Source: Inia geoffrensis
Taxonomy: Eukaryota > Chordata > Mammalia > Artiodactyla > Iniidae
Reading direction: 5' to 3'
Assembly (NCBI GenBank): GCA_036417435.1
Contig: CM070902.1
Span: 141,101,886-141,165,885, forward strand
DNA length: 64,000 nt
Shown: piece after piece, positions 1-11,589 of the stretch
Position numbering within the stretch: position 1 is the stretch's first letter
How the letters are laid out: every line of letters begins with the position of its first letter
Translations under genes and position numbers: made by a program
The notes under the pieces: generated by a model
Told to the model about the DNA's origin: nothing
The model's input: only the letters and a program-made list of their open reading frames with translations
The model's database searches: none

Positions 1-60
1 CTACTGCAAGGGCTTCAGATATTTTTTATCCCTGATCATTACTACAGGAGACTATATATA

Positions 61-180
61 TATATGCTAAGTCAGACAGAGAAAGAGAAATGGTGTATGA
101 TTTCACTTATATGTGGAATCTAAAAAACAAAACACATGAATAAACATAGAGTTTATTTTACATATATATATATAGTAAAA
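61..180 (+). mobile_element. L1 3'-UTR fragment (sense)
   Basis: The stretch from about 66 matches the conserved L1 motif 'gtcagacagagaaagaga...cacttatatgtggaatct', which lies just downstream of ORF2 in older artiodactyl L1s. The same motif recurs at 3240-3290 and 47560-47620. Only about 100 bp survive, flanked by (TA)n runs at 53-65 and 164-173. There is no clear poly(A) tail or TSD, so the ends are approximate. Confidence 0.6.
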
Positions 181-1010
181 ATAGTGGTTACTTATTGAGC
201 ATAAATGATGCTAGAAATTGTCCTTCAGTGGTCAAATTAGTGGTATTCAGTGTATGTGGATTGATGAGTATATTTTGGAGACATTCCTGCTTTGCATGAA
301 TGATATATAGAAATTTAGCAAGATCTTTTTTAATTTTAAGAATTGCACCCCAAGTTTGATTCCCAATCGGTCCTGGGTCTAATGGCTTATTCCTTGGTTC
401 TTGGTGGCCAGAACCTGAGTGGATAGTTAGCTGAAACCGGCTACCAAGGATTATGTCGTTTGCCTCGGGGAAACTTTCAAGTGAGATAATGTAGACAAAG
501 ATTTCAAACTTCAGTGACATTCACGTTAAGCACGTGATTTCACGGTTTTATGCCTGATAAGTGTCTGTTATGGAAGAATTTGATCTGAGACTTGCTTTCA
601 TTATAACTAAGTAGCCGAGTTGTGGAAGAGTAGTGTACTTACTTCAAATGGTTTCTGGGGCTATCATTGTCTACCAAGAAGCACCTAAGTCTTGAGCATG
701 ACCAAACTGGCTTAGGTTAACTTGGAGCTGACAGAAGGGAACAGAGGCTTGAGAGCATCACAGGCTTGGGAACAGCCAGAGGCTTAGTCTGTCTGGAGCA
801 TGGGGACATTCTGTGAGGGGAGAATGGCAGTAAGAAATGAGTTTAGAAAATAAGTTTGGGGCCACCTGGTGGAAGAGCCTTGTATTTCAGTCCAGCAAGC
901 GCAAAGGCGACCTCGGAGGTTTTGAAGAAGGGGACGTACATATATGTTCGAGACTTGTGTTTTGAGTCATCTCTGGCTGCCTTGTGAGGGCAGAGAGGCT
1001 ATTTAGACTA
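181..1010. other. Unassigned non-coding stretch
   Basis: No repeat family or exon is recognised here. The 110-codon reverse-strand frame at 188-520 has no recognisable domain or splice context and looks like a chance open frame. Base composition is ordinary for this window. Confidence 0.5.
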
Positions 1011-1170
1011 GGGGTTTGCAAACCAGGACCCACGGGCCAAACCTTGCCTGCCACCTGTTTTGGCACAGCCTGAGAACTAACATTGGCTTATACCTTATTA
1101 CGTTGGGGAAGAAAAGAAGAGCACTCCGTGATGCATAAAATTATTTGGGAAAAAAATCACCTTCAGTGCA
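1011..1170. mobile_element. hAT-Charlie MER element, part 1
   Basis: The segment opens 'aggggtttgcaaaccaggac' and continues 'cccacgggccaaaccttgcc', the typical end of a non-autonomous hAT-Charlie element. A second piece with the opposite end of the same type lies at 2745-2903. Antisense L1s occupy 1320-2620 in between, so the two may be halves of one element. They could also be two separate copies, because the middle is too diverged to join by eye. Confidence 0.6.
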
Positions 1171-1319
1171 GGCACATGTCTCCTACCAGAGGCCAGTAGG
1201 AACTGCTATGCACATCAAGAGAAGGCTCTTCTTATGAAAAAAAAAAATAAAGCTTTTACTACAAATAATAGAAAATTGAAAATAATAGCCTCGGGCCTTT
1301 TCCCTTTCTATACAGTCTA

Positions 1320-1715
1320 TTTTTCGTCCAGTTTTACTGAGATATAATTGACATACAGCACTGTATAAGGTTAAAATGTACAGCATAATGATTCGACTTA
1401 ACACACATCATGAAATTATTTTCACAATAAGTTTAGGGAATATCCATCATCTCATATTGATACAGAATTAAAGATATAGAATAAAAATTTTTTTCTTGTG
1501 ATGAGAACTCTTACGATTTTACATATATACATATATATATATATATAATGTACAGCAGGGTTAATTATATTTATCATGTTGTACATTACATCCCTAGTAC
1601 TTATTTATCTTATAACTAGAAGTTTGTACCTGTTGACTGCCTTCCTCCAAGCCTCCCATCCCCCACCTCCGGTGACCACAAATCTGGTCTCTTTTTCTAT
1701 GAGTCTGTCTGTTTG
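1320..1715 (-). mobile_element. L1 3' end, antisense (older L1M type)
   Basis: The text 'gagatataattgacatacag' followed by 'catcatctcatattgataca' and 'cttataactagaagtttgta' is the reverse complement of an old mammalian L1 3' UTR. The L1 3' end is on the left. It abuts a second L1 3' UTR in the same orientation at about 1716, so two insertions are stacked. No TSD could be defined. Confidence 0.75.
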
Positions 1716-2172
1716 TTTTTGAAGTGTCGTTGACCTACAACGCTATGTTAGTTCCTATTACACAGCATAGTGATCCGATATTTCCATATATTTCAAAAAG
1801 GTCATCATGATAAGTCTAGTTACCATCATCTGTAACCATACAAAGGTATTACATAATTATTGACTGTATTCCCCACACTGTACATTTCATACCTGTGACT
1901 CATTTATTCTGCAACTGGAGTTTGTATCTTTTAATCTCTCTCACCTGTTTCTCTCCTCTCTCGCAGCCCCCTCCCCTCTGGCAACCACCTGTTTGTTCTC
2001 TGTATCTTTGACTCTATATTTATTCATGTGTTTTGTTTTTTAGATTCCACATATAAGTGAAATCATATACCATTTGTCTTTCTCTGTCTGACTTAGCATA
2101 ATACCCTCTAGGTCCATCCATATTGTTGTAAAGGGTAAGACTTCATTCTTTTTTATGGCTAATATTCAGAGA

Positions 2173-2212
<40 letters not shown>

Positions 2213-2620
2213 TATGTATGTATGCCACATCCTCTTTATCCATTCATTTGTTGACAGGCTTAGGTTGCTTCCATGTCTTGGATATTGTAAATAATTCAGC
2301 AATGAACATAGAAGTGGACATATCTTTTCTAATTAGTGTCTGCATTTTCTTTGGACAAATACCCAAGAGTGGACTTGCTGGATTGTGTGGTAGTTCCATT
2401 TTTAATTTTTGAGGAATCTTCATACTGTTTTCCATAGGGGCTGCACCAATTTACATTCCCACCAATAGTGTATGATGAGATGGTTCCTTTTTCACCATTC
2501 TTCTCCAACACTCATTATTTCTTGTCATTTTGGTGATAGCCACTCTGACAGGAATGAGGTGATATCTCATTGTGGTTTCTATTTGAATTTCCCTGATAAT
2601 TAGTGATACACATTCTATCT
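1716..2620 (-). mobile_element. L1 3' end with ORF2 C-terminus, antisense
   Basis: It starts with a second 3'-UTR signature ('gaagtgtcgttgacctacaa'). It then runs through 'agattccacatataagtgaa' into the reverse complement of the ORF2 C-terminal region, including the segment for the terminal Cys-rich motif near 2440-2530. Reading frames are broken. A (CA)n microsatellite at 2174-2209 has expanded at the position where other copies read 'aatattcc'. The 5' end is truncated near 2620. Confidence 0.8.
2174..2209. repeat. (CA)n microsatellite
   Basis: About 18 uninterrupted CA units lie inside the antisense L1. A TG expansion sits at the matching place of another L1 (31286-31321), so this L1 position is prone to dinucleotide growth. 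Likely length-polymorphic. Confidence 0.9.
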
Positions 2621-2744
2621 TTCAAGTAATTTTTTAGGCTCAATGACAGGGGCCATTTGTGATATTATTTATCAGTCAAAGTGATTCTGAAGACATCTTT
2701 TTTCTCAGAAAAAAAAAAGAAATTCAAATTCTAGAGTCCATAAC

Positions 2745-2903
2745 TAAAGTCTTACTGGCTCGTGGCCATGCCCATTCATTTAAATATTGTCCATTGCTGC
2801 TTCTGGACTGTAATAGTGGAGCTGAATGGTAGTCACAGGAGCCACATAGATTGTAAAGCCTAAAACGCTGGCTCTCTGGCCCTTTACAGAAAATGTTTGC
2901 TGG
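2745..2903. mobile_element. hAT-Charlie MER element, part 2, split by L1
   Basis: 'ggccatgcccattcatttaa' and 'ctggccctttacagaaaatg' are diagnostic interior and terminal stretches of a hAT-Charlie MER element. The right end is cut at 2903 by an L1 and resumes at about 3628 ('ccctcaag'). The L1 has a 15-bp TSD copied from this element, so the hAT element is older than that L1. Confidence 0.7.
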
Positions 2904-3612
2904 GTTCCTTAAAAAACTAAAATAGAGTTACCGTATGAGCCAGTGATCCCATTCTTGGCCTTATATTCAGAAAAGATGAGAACTCTAATTTGAAAAGATA
3001 CATGCACCCCAATGTTCATAACAACATTATTTACAATAGCCAAGACATAGAAGCAACCTAAGTGACCATCGACAGATGAATGGATAAAGATACAGTATAT
3101 ATATATATATATGTATATTACATATATATGTGTATATATATACACACACAATGAAATATTATTCAGCCATAAAAAAGAATGAAATAATGCCATTTGCAGT
3201 GACATGGATGGACCTAGAGATTATCATACTAAGTGAAGTATGTCAGATAAAGACAAATATATGATATCGTTTATATGTAGAGTCTAAAAAAAAAGATACA
3301 AATGAACTTATTTACAAAACAGAAATATACTCGCAGACAGAGAAAACAAGCTTATGGTTACCAAAGGGGAAAAGTGGGGAGAGGGATAAATTGGAATTTG
3401 GGGTTAACAGATACACACTACTATATATGAAATAGATAAATAACAAGGACCCATGGTATAGCACAGGGAACTATATTTAATATCTTGTAATAACCTATAA
3501 TGGAAAAAATCTGAAAAGGAATATATATATATATATATAACTGAAGCACTCTGCTGTACATCTGAAACATTGTAAATCAACTATACTTCAATAAAAAAAG
3601 AAAAAAGAAAAA
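2904..3612 (+). mobile_element. 5'-truncated L1 insertion (sense) with TSD
   Basis: The insert carries the end of ORF2 ('gagttaccgtatgagccagt'), the 3' UTR, the terminal motif 'aaatcaactatacttcaata' and an A-rich tail. It is flanked by 15-bp direct repeats at 2889-2903 (gaaaatgtttgctgg) and 3613-3627 (gaaaacgtttgctgg), differing at one base. That is a standard target-primed L1 insertion of about 0.7 kb. An AT-rich expansion at 3093-3150 and a (TA)n run near 3520-3538 lie inside. Confidence 0.9.
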
Positions 3613-3639
3613 GAAAACGTTTGCTGGCCCTCAAGTTCG

Positions 3640-4429
3640 ACCATGGTTGCCATAATCCATATAAGAGATAACAGGTGCGGTGGTGCAGGAGTGGGAGAGA
3701 TGCTCCCTGGGTGGAATTATAAGGACTTAGAAATGGATTGAATTTTGCTGATGACTCCTCATCCTTCTCACTCACCTTTAGATGCTATTAAATGAGGAAG
3801 AGTATTCGGGAGAAGAAATGATCTGGTGAGACAGAAAGGTAGACAATAATTTGAGTTAGGCTTATTGAATCTGAGCTACCTGTGGAAAATACAGGTAGAG
3901 GAATCTCAGATATATGTCTTGAGAGAGGCTGGGGCTGGAGATACAGATTTGGGATTTATTAATTTAAGATCCTCTTTGAAACACTTGCAAGAGCAGAACT
4001 GAAAGACAGTGAGTTGGCATAGAGAGAATGCAAGTCAGAAGAGATAAGGGCAGAGGCAATCACTCTGAATATTTCAAACATTTTAAGGTTAGACAGAGGG
4101 AGGTGAGCCAGAGAAGGAGAAGAATCCTCTCAGAGGAGGCCAGTGCTCTACGTGGAAATCAAGGATGAAGCTCTCTTGCTTCAAGGACAGAATGACCCAC
4201 AGCTTCAAGTGCTTCAGATAGTTCCAATACGCTGAATACTGAAACGGACTTAGTACACTCGGCAATTGGCTTGTTACTGGCAGTTTTACTAAAGTTGAGG
4301 ATTGCCTACTTATTATCAATATTTCCACTTGGAAGTCTCGTGGGTACCTCCAAGTCAACATATTCTTATTGGAACTCAACTTTTTCCTGAGGAAATCAGT
4401 GTTCTCTCTTTCAGTGATGACACCACCAT
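3640..4429. other. Unassigned non-coding stretch
   Basis: No recognisable repeat or exon. The reverse-strand open frames at 3581-3775 and 4089-4379 lack domains and look incidental. Confidence 0.5.
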
Positions 4430-5215
4430 CTCTCCAGCTGTCTAGCCAGAAACCTGGGGATCAGGCAGGATGTGTCTTGGTTCTCCATCTCAGACAGCCA
4501 ATCAATTGCCAAGTCCTGTTGAGTCTATCTCCTTAAATTTCTTCAATATTTCTAGGGCTCTGTTTCCCACCGTCATCACTATAATGCAGTTATAGTCTCT
4601 CTGCTGAACTCCTATAATAGCATTTGAACTGCTCTTTCCTCTCTGTCCTCTTTTCGCCAATTTATGCTGCTCCTACAGCCAGAGCGATCCTTTGAAAAGC
4701 AAATCTGATCAGATCACATCCCTACTTAAAGTTTTCCCACTGTTTCCCTGAAAGTAAAGTTCAAATCCTCAGCATGGCCCAAAGACCCTCATGATTCGTC
4801 CATTGTGTGTCCCATCAGCATAATTTTGTACCATTTCCCCCTGAGACCCCACAGTAAAGTTACACTGGCCCTCTTCTAGTTTCTTGAAAACACCACATTT
4901 CTTTCTACCTTCACACCCACTCATCCCTTAGCCTGGAATCTCCACTCCCCGCACCCCCAAGCCAGCCCCTTCCCCGCTTCATGTCGTGAATTCCTCTGAA
5001 TTCTTTCTTTATTAGGTTATGCTACTTCTTCAGGGAAAGCCTCACTTCCTCAGTCTAGACTAGCCTGCTTATCATTCTCTCACAGCTCTGGATCTTCTCT
5101 ACGGAGAACAGTAGGTATTATTTGGTATCTGTTTTCTCTTCTTGAAATCAGGGGCCCCATCCATCTGGCTCACTGCTGCAACCCCAGTGCCAGGGATAGG
5201 CAGTGTCTTTTCACT
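4430..5215 (+). mobile_element. L2 LINE, sense, 3' half
   Basis: Old L2 signatures appear in order: 'aaatctgatcagatcacatc', then 'cagcatggcccaaagaccct', 'acactggccctcttctagtt', a 'cagggaaagcctcacttcct' block, and the end 'caggggccccatccatctgg...cccagtgccaggga'. The order and spacing fit an ancient L2 3' end. It is strongly diverged and has no reading frame. Confidence 0.75.
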
Positions 5216-5663
5216 CAGTGATTCCTTGTGAAACAAACACGGGGGGTAAGAATGCAGAGATGGTGGGCTTTATAAGTTTTAGGTTTGATAAGTTTTCCGT
5301 AAACCTGGATCCCAAAGAGAAGGAGAATAACAGTCATGGCGAAAGCAGATTCAAGATAGCAAATAGATTCAAAATAGAGATTTTTTTTTAATAGATGGGG
5401 AAGGCTTGAATATATCTGCAGGATAAAGCAAAGGAATTCTGGAGGAGGAGAAGTAAATTTCTGAGATAGAGATTGAGAGAGGGGGTAATGGGTGAAGCAG
5501 GGGAGGAGAAGGGACGCAGAGATCAGGTGAAAGCTCCAGCTGCAGAAAGGACGAGAGAACTTCTGATACTGCAGGGAAGTACAGAAGGCTTGGAGTCACA
5601 ATGGATAATTGTGCATATATTTTAGAAACAATATATCAGCTTTTTTTCTGAGAAGCAGGAAGT
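5216..5663. other. Unassigned, purine-rich non-coding stretch
   Basis: Purine-rich DNA with many 'gagagg' runs around 5440-5520. Open frames on both strands have no domain content. Nothing else is recognised. Confidence 0.45.
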
Positions 5664-6092
5664 TGCTCTGGGTTGAATTGTGGCCCCACCAAAAGATTTA
5701 TTGAAATCTGAACCCTTGATACCTGTTAATGGGACCTAATTTGGAAATGGGGTCTTTATAGATGTATTCAGGTTAAGATGAGGTCAGTAAGGTGGGCCCT
5801 AATCCGATATGACTAGCGGCCTTATAAGAAGAGTAAAAGTGCCATGTGACAACAGAGGCAGAGGATGGAGTGATGCAGCTGCCAGCCGTGGGACGCCAAG
5901 GATTGCTGGCCACCACCAGAAACTGGGAGAAGGAAGGGAGGGACTCTACCCAAAGTCCCAGAGGGAGGAGCACGGCCCTGCTGGCCCCTTGATCTTGGAT
6001 ATCTAGCTTCCAGAACTGTGAGAGAATTCATTTCTGTTGTTTCAGGCCACCTGGTTTATGGTACCTTGTTCTGGCCCCAGGAATCCAGTACA
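5664..6092 (+). mobile_element. Solo LTR, MLT1 (ERVL-MaLR), sense
   Basis: It begins TG ('tgctctgggttgaattgtgg') and ends CA. The typical MLT1 landmarks follow in order: 'gacctaatttggaaatgggg', 'gtgggccctaatccgatatg', 'ccttataagaagag', 'ttgatcttggatat', 'ccagaactgtgagagaattc' and 'tttctgttgtttcaggccac'. No internal retroviral sequence follows, so it is a solo LTR. Four similar LTRs occur at 9408, 15243, 18088 and 18994. Confidence 0.85.
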
Positions 6093-6510
6093 GACTTATG
6101 ATAATTTCTTGAGAATGGTGGTGGAGTTAGTGTTGGCTTCAGGACAGTGAGGCAGGTATAGAAGAGTCACTGTGAGGAAAGACAAAGGGAGCTGATAAAA
6201 TCTAGCGAAGAGCTAGCTGAATATTTCCTGAGCCTTCAAAGCTATGATAGTGTGATTAAGAATTAGAAAATAAAGATGACCATGTGAAACAATGAAAAAC
6301 ACTTAGGTAAATATCATTTTTAAGCATTAAATTTAGCTGTACCCTTCCTGTTAGCCACATCTTTAGACACAGATTGGATACTTTACCTTTTAAAGTGACT
6401 TATAATGATTCCCTAAAAGGCTGAATATTTTCTTAGTAGTAGGGGTTTATTATTTGAAGGACTATGAACAACATAATAGCAACACATTTCATACAAGATA
6501 TAGATTCAAT
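6093..6510. other. Unassigned non-coding stretch
   Basis: AT-rich sequence without a recognised repeat, exon or long frame. Confidence 0.45.
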
Positions 6511-6511
6511 T

Positions 6512-6680
6512 CATATTTAAGCATCTACTCTTGTGTCAGACCTCTATGGTACCTCATTTACTTTAATCATTACTTAAAGTGAGTATTTGGTCCCTTATTA
6601 ACCTGAGAAAACTGAGCTTTTGAGATATCACCCAGCTAGTATGGCGGCATCAGCAAGCCCCAAAGCAGGGTCCCCTAACT
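6512..6680 (-). mobile_element. MIR SINE relic, antisense
   Basis: The reverse-complement MIR core is visible: 'acctcatttactttaatcat', then a block equivalent to 'gaaactgag' and 'cacccagctagtatgg'. It is heavily diverged, as expected for an ancient tRNA-derived SINE. Confidence 0.5.
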
Positions 6681-6689
6681 TATAACTTC

Positions 6690-9407
6690 TAATACCTTCT
6701 AATTCTTCTTTTTTTCCATTTCAGGTCACTGAAAATGTTTTTCAGGTAGGTATTTCTTAAGCCAACCTTTAACAAATACCAAGTGCATAACAATATGTTG
6801 AAAATTCAGTGAAGATAATTCTTCAAGGGTCTAAGTCTATGAAGTAAATAGGTTTCTAGAGATTACTTGGATAAAGAAGACAGTTTAGAATACCTAAAGA
6901 GATGGCTGGGTAAACTATCTTGCTCAAATATTGCTTCTCTCTGTTGCCTTTTGACAGAAGCTGTGGAGCAGCCTGTTCAAGTTAAACTCTGGCAAAAATC
7001 CCAGAGTGCAAATATCAGGCATTATTGTTTGAAGGAAGATGCACAGGATTTAGATATCAGAATGCACAAGGCAAGCTTCACCGTCTACTGGAAGTTGAAA
7101 AGGCCGACTGTGTTCTCGCCTGGATGGTCATCGCACCTCTATGTCCTAATTAAAAATTCATGGAGTGAATAAGTGAATTTAACAATTCTATATTAGCAAT
7201 ATTAGCTTAGAAGTCATACACTGGATGCTATGTTGTGGCTATTTAGAGAAGCATCAACTTGCCTAGACTTGCTGCTCTTGAACATTCTAATTTCACTGCC
7301 TGATCTGAAGGTCAAGGGTATGAACTTGATGAAAAAAACCCTCCTTTGGGGAATCATTAGAGGAAGCATGCCCCAGTTCACCACCAGTGATCACAGAGGA
7401 GGGGGTACAAATGGAGCACAAAGCATACTTGCCCTTCAGTGACCCTCAAAGCACCCTGTGGCTCCATGTGTCTTTGACCACGTTTATAGCCTTCCATTGC
7501 CTTTTGCGGTTACTGTGAAGCCCCCAGGGGAGAAAGATGATCTCAGGTAGCCAGGACCCATACTGTGCAGGATTGCTGAGATCACAATCAACGGTGCTGA
7601 TTATATATATGCAGTACCAACTGCATGATCTTTATCTGTGGGATCAGGAACCACACTGACATATATCATCCGATGCTATGTTTTGCACCACATCTGGGCA
7701 TTAAGATGGGAAGTGATAGGAACCCCATAAGGGGCGTGGATTTACAACAACATAGTATTTCCTTTCCAAATCTGAAAAGCAGTGTTGGATAGCTCAACAT
7801 TTGATTAACTCAGAATATCTAACGAATAATTAAAATAAAAAACACCACGTGCAGGCTCCCTGAGGCTCTGAAATCTTCTCAGTTGGAATATAAATATCTC
7901 CTCAATGCTCACAATGCTTTAATCGCCAAAATCATGCTATCAACGACTCTTTCACTGTCACTCTTTTATAATAGCAATAAATTATACTTGAATTTTAAAA
8001 GAGAGAGCTTTGACATTTATTTTACAAGTTCATATAACTTTATTTTGCTCTGGATGGTTCCTTTCTTTTCTCTGTGCTGGGGATAGGGCAGAGCATAGAT
8101 TAATGGGGAAGAGATAGAAGAGTCTGGGACATTCCACTGAAATCTTATCCTAAAATGCCAAATATATTTATTTACTCTGGCATAAAATTCTCAAGATGAA
8201 ATAAAGAGTAGGTATGAGAAAGTAAAAAAAGAAAAGTGAGGGAGAATGTGATGTTTCTATCTGAATCAAATAAAAGGATACATCCATTTGGGGATGGAAA
8301 TTATACAAATGAGACAATAGAATGAAAATATCAGCACTGTTCAATTGATATACAGTGTTGCAAATAGCCATCAAGAGATGGAATTATTCAAGCAAGACTG
8401 TTGTTATTAGAATTACTAGAAATTTTCATAAAGAAAATTAAATAGCAATTTGATAAAAACTAATTGGCTTTTCTGTTAACAACATGAAGAATTGGTGAAA
8501 GAGAATCAATTCAATGGTAATGGAGGGTAAATTTGTTACATTTTTCACAATAAGAAGTAGGAAGATCATTAAAGAAAAATACCAAAGGTAGACAAATTTT
8601 TTAGTATAGTCTATGGTGAAAAAAAATTTAATTCTGAGTACGTAGCCTTTTGACCTTAATTCCCCTGACTGGGTTAAAAAAATATGAGCAGGCTAGACTG
8701 TCCAGCTGATGACTTGGGGAAAGAATGCTGTTATTTTTAACTAGGCAAATACTTACAGAGTCATCTGTTTTGAACAAAGAAGACTGATAGTCCTGTTCTG
8801 CATTTTCCCTGAGTCTGGAGTCTGAACTTGGCTGACTCCAAATTAGGAAGAAAACACCCTTGACTCTAACACAACTTGAGAATCAGCTAAGAGTCCTTGT
8901 TAGCCATAATGTTTATGCTTTTGCTCACAATATTAAGGCACTGACACATTTTCTAAGAACAAAGGAGGGAATAAGACCCTAAACAGTTGTCTGCTGAAGG
9001 GGTCTCATACTCTGAATAAGTATTTTCAGTAATTCATTAAATGATATCACAAATGACAATTCCAGAAATCTCAAATTGAGCAAACACCTAGCTCTGCAGG
9101 AAGAACTAACCACCCTGCATAACGTGTGGGCATTGAAAAGAATGCAATAAAGTAGAATCAGTTGTTATGAAAGTTTATCACTCATTTCTCATTGCTTATG
9201 TTTTATTTTCAGAGATCTATAGCTTGAGGTAGTAGGTTCAGCAAAGAGGAGAAAATGCATTCAACTATTTTTTGTAGATACTTCACACACAGAGTCTAAA
9301 TTTATATAACTATAGGCTATGACCTTTAGCTTAACATTGTTAGGAAATCCTGTTTATTTTACTTTACCACGTTTAGGTATGTTGAGGCTGGGTTGCATTT
9401 TGATAAG
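6690..9407. other. Repeat-poor unassigned block
   Basis: About 2.7 kb without a clear transposon. Short frames (6867-7172, 7230-7442, 7883-8086, 8168-8374) have no recognisable domain, and none is framed by convincing splice sites. It includes the 14-base let-7-like match at 9225-9238, which lacks a hairpin. This is one of the few places where conserved host non-coding DNA could hide. Confidence 0.45.
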
Positions 9408-9787
9408 TGCTATGAACTGAACTGTCACCACAAAATTCATATGTTGAAGCCTTAACCCCCAGTGTGACTATATTTGGATAGGGTCTTCAAGAGGTAATTA
9501 AGGTTAAATAAGGTCTTAAGGGTGGGGCTCTAATCCCATAGGACTGTGGCCTTATAAGAAGAGAAAGAGATCTTTCTCTCTGTCCTTCATGTGAGAACAT
9601 GTTAGAAGGTGGCTGTCTATAAACAAGGAAGAGAGAGCCCTCACCTAAAAATGATTCAGCCAGCACCTTTGATCTTGGACTTCCCAGCCTCTCGAACTGT
9701 GAGACAAAAATTTCTGTTGTTTAAGGAAACTGTTGTTTAATACCAGTCTACGGTATTTTGTTATGGCAGCCCTAGCTGATTAAGACA
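9408..9787 (+). mobile_element. Solo LTR, MLT1 (ERVL-MaLR), sense
   Basis: It starts TG ('tgctatgaactgaactgtca') and ends CA ('gctgattaagaca'). Between them are the full MLT1 landmark set: 'catatgttgaagccttaacc', 'ggtggggctctaatcccata', 'ccttataagaagag', 'tttgatcttggacttcc', 'gaactgtgagac' and 'ggtattttgttatggcagcc'. The flanks give a possible 4-5 bp TSD (ataag / gtaag). It is near full length. Confidence 0.9.
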
Positions 9788-10594
9788 GTAAGACTCAGTC
9801 TCCCTCTGATTGTCCCTTTTCCTGGGGAATGGCCCACCAGGGCTTTAATTCAGAGTTGGGCAAGTTTTTGTTTCCTCAGCACCAAGAGAGACAACGGGAA
9901 AGTCAGCTCTGCTTACAGCAGATTTTAGATAGAGATTTTAAATTTCTTGCCACATGTAACTTCAGAATTAGTAAAGTCTTGGATCATTCAACTCTGTGTA
10001 TTTGAGGTTCCTGAAGTTCCCAATTTTTGTCATTCCAACCCTCAAGCAACTGCCTACAGTTTGCCATTTTCTCTGCCCACGGCATCACCTTCACATGGGC
10101 CAAACCCCAAATCGCAGTCTCTAGTCCACTCAGAATTAGTAAATGCCCTCAGGAAGAAAAAAACGGCTCAGACCGTCAGCTCACCTCTGAGAGGCTCTCC
10201 CTTCTCCAGAATTTCAGTCCTTGAGGTCCTCTTCCTTCTGAAGCTTTTGGATCCTTTTTAAAAAGATGAGTTGTGTATTTTATCTGACTTCTCCGGTTGT
10301 TCCTGGCAGGAGCATTGGCCTGCCTCAAACTGTTCCATTCTGTTCCATCCATGTAGGTCCTTTCGGATCTCATTTCATTAAGGGTTCAAAAAGCCCTGGA
10401 GAGTAGCTCCTCCGTGGTCACCAGACATGGACCAGAGCTAGAGGAAGTGAGTCTGGTAGGAAGAGCACGGAGTCGGAAGTGAGGCAGGCTGGAGTCCTTC
10501 TCATTCTTCTACTTACCTGCTGGGACAGTAGGAAACTCATGCAGTGGTGGGGAGCACCGGCTTGTGAAGCGGATGGCCTGGCCTGGGCTGTATA
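9788..10594. other. Unassigned non-coding stretch
   Basis: A 104-codon forward frame (9947-10261) overlaps another at 10027-10224, and a reverse frame lies at 10176-10373. Overlap on both strands without domain content argues against a gene. No transposon is recognised. Confidence 0.45.
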
Positions 10595-11100
10595 CTGGTT
10601 CCATGGATTGTTGTGTGAAATTGCAACATTTACTTAAACTTCCCTCACCTTCTGTTTCCACTTTATAGAATATGAACAATAATAATATCTACTACGTAGG
10701 ATTTTTATAAAGAACGAATGCAATTTAAAAAATTGAAGTATAGTTAACTTACAATGTTGTATCGGTTTCAGGTGTACAGCAAAGTGATTCATATATATAT
10801 ACATACTTTTTCAGATTCTTTTCCATTATAGGTTATTACAAGATATTGAGCATGGTTCCCGCGTTATAGAGTAGGTCACTATTGTTTATCTATTTCATAT
10901 ATAGTAGCACGTATATGTTAATCCCAAACTCCTAATTTATCTCCCCCTGCCCGAGCCCTGCTACCACTATCCCCTTTAGTAACCATAGGTTTGTTTTCTA
11001 TGTCTGTGAGCCTATTTCTGTTTTGTAAATAAGTTCATTTGTATCATTTTAAGACTATATGCGATTTAATGCACAGGACTTGAGTCAATAAAAACCAGCT
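10595..11100 (+). mobile_element. MIR SINE relic split by an L1
   Basis: The left piece (10595-10728) carries 'ttccctcaccttctgtttcc' and 'aacaataataatatctacta', the MIR core. The right piece (11070-11100, 'cacaggacttgagtc') continues after the L1 at 10729-11058. The L1's TSD is copied from the MIR, so the MIR was there first. Confidence 0.5.
10729..11058 (-). mobile_element. Short L1 3' end, antisense, with TSD
   Basis: It begins 'aattgaagtatagttaactt' and continues 'ggtttcaggtgtacagcaaa' and 'taatcccaaactcctaattt', the reverse complement of an L1 3' UTR. It is bounded by 11-bp direct repeats atgcaatttaa (10718-10728) and atgcgatttaa (11059-11069), with one mismatch. The insert is about 330 bp and severely 5'-truncated. 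Confidence 0.85.
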
Positions 11101-11104
11101 CTTG

Positions 11105-11300
11105 TTGTTATCACTAACTTGGAAAAGTTACATATTCTCACTAAGTTGATTTCCTCATGAACAACAACAACAAGGATGAATGTAATACCTGTCTCAGGCT
11201 GGGCATTAGGATTAAATGAAAACCTGTGTTAGTGATACGACAAGGTAGTTAGTACCATATAGTACTCTGGTCACAGGTGGCTACTCAACAATTAGCTTAC
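11105..11300 (+). mobile_element. MIR SINE relic, sense
   Basis: 'taacttggaaaagttacata', 'atttcctcatgaa', 'aatgtaatacctgtctcagg' and 'gcattaggattaaatgaaaa' follow the MIR order (Leu/Thr-rich core, cctca, gggttgttgtgaggattaa-like end). Confidence 0.5.
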
Positions 11301-11394
11301 TTTCCATCTTACAAACTTTCTCTGAGGTAAAATAAGATTGCTTACATTTCAGATTCTGCTGGTTTCTTTCATATGGATTCAGATTTTGAAGCAC

Positions 11395-11585
11395 AAGACC
11401 GTTATTTTATTCATCTTTGCATCCCTAGTACTTGGCCCAGTGCCTATCATGCCAATGCATATCTGTTGAAGGAATGAATCAGTGAATACTAACTTCTGAT
11501 TCTATAGTTCATGATTCACTTCAGCTCCCAGCACATCTCCTTGTTCAAAGTAAGAGCCAAATAAATATTTGTTGAATGAATGAAT
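11395..11585 (+). mobile_element. L2 3' ends (two adjacent tails), sense
   Basis: The first tail at 11400-11489 reads 'gcatccctagtacttggccc...gttgaaggaatgaatc'. A second tail at 11548-11583 ends 'caaataaatatttgttgaat'. Both are the L2 3' terminus. The doubling suggests either two L2 copies or a local duplication. Confidence 0.6.
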
Positions 11586-11589
11586 TATT

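Noticed and set aside
9225..9238. 14-base match to the 5' end of let-7 (tgaggtagtaggtt)
   Set aside because: The match breaks right after 'ggtt' and no complementary arm exists within 100 bases on either side, so no pre-miRNA hairpin can form. Coincidence is the simpler explanation.
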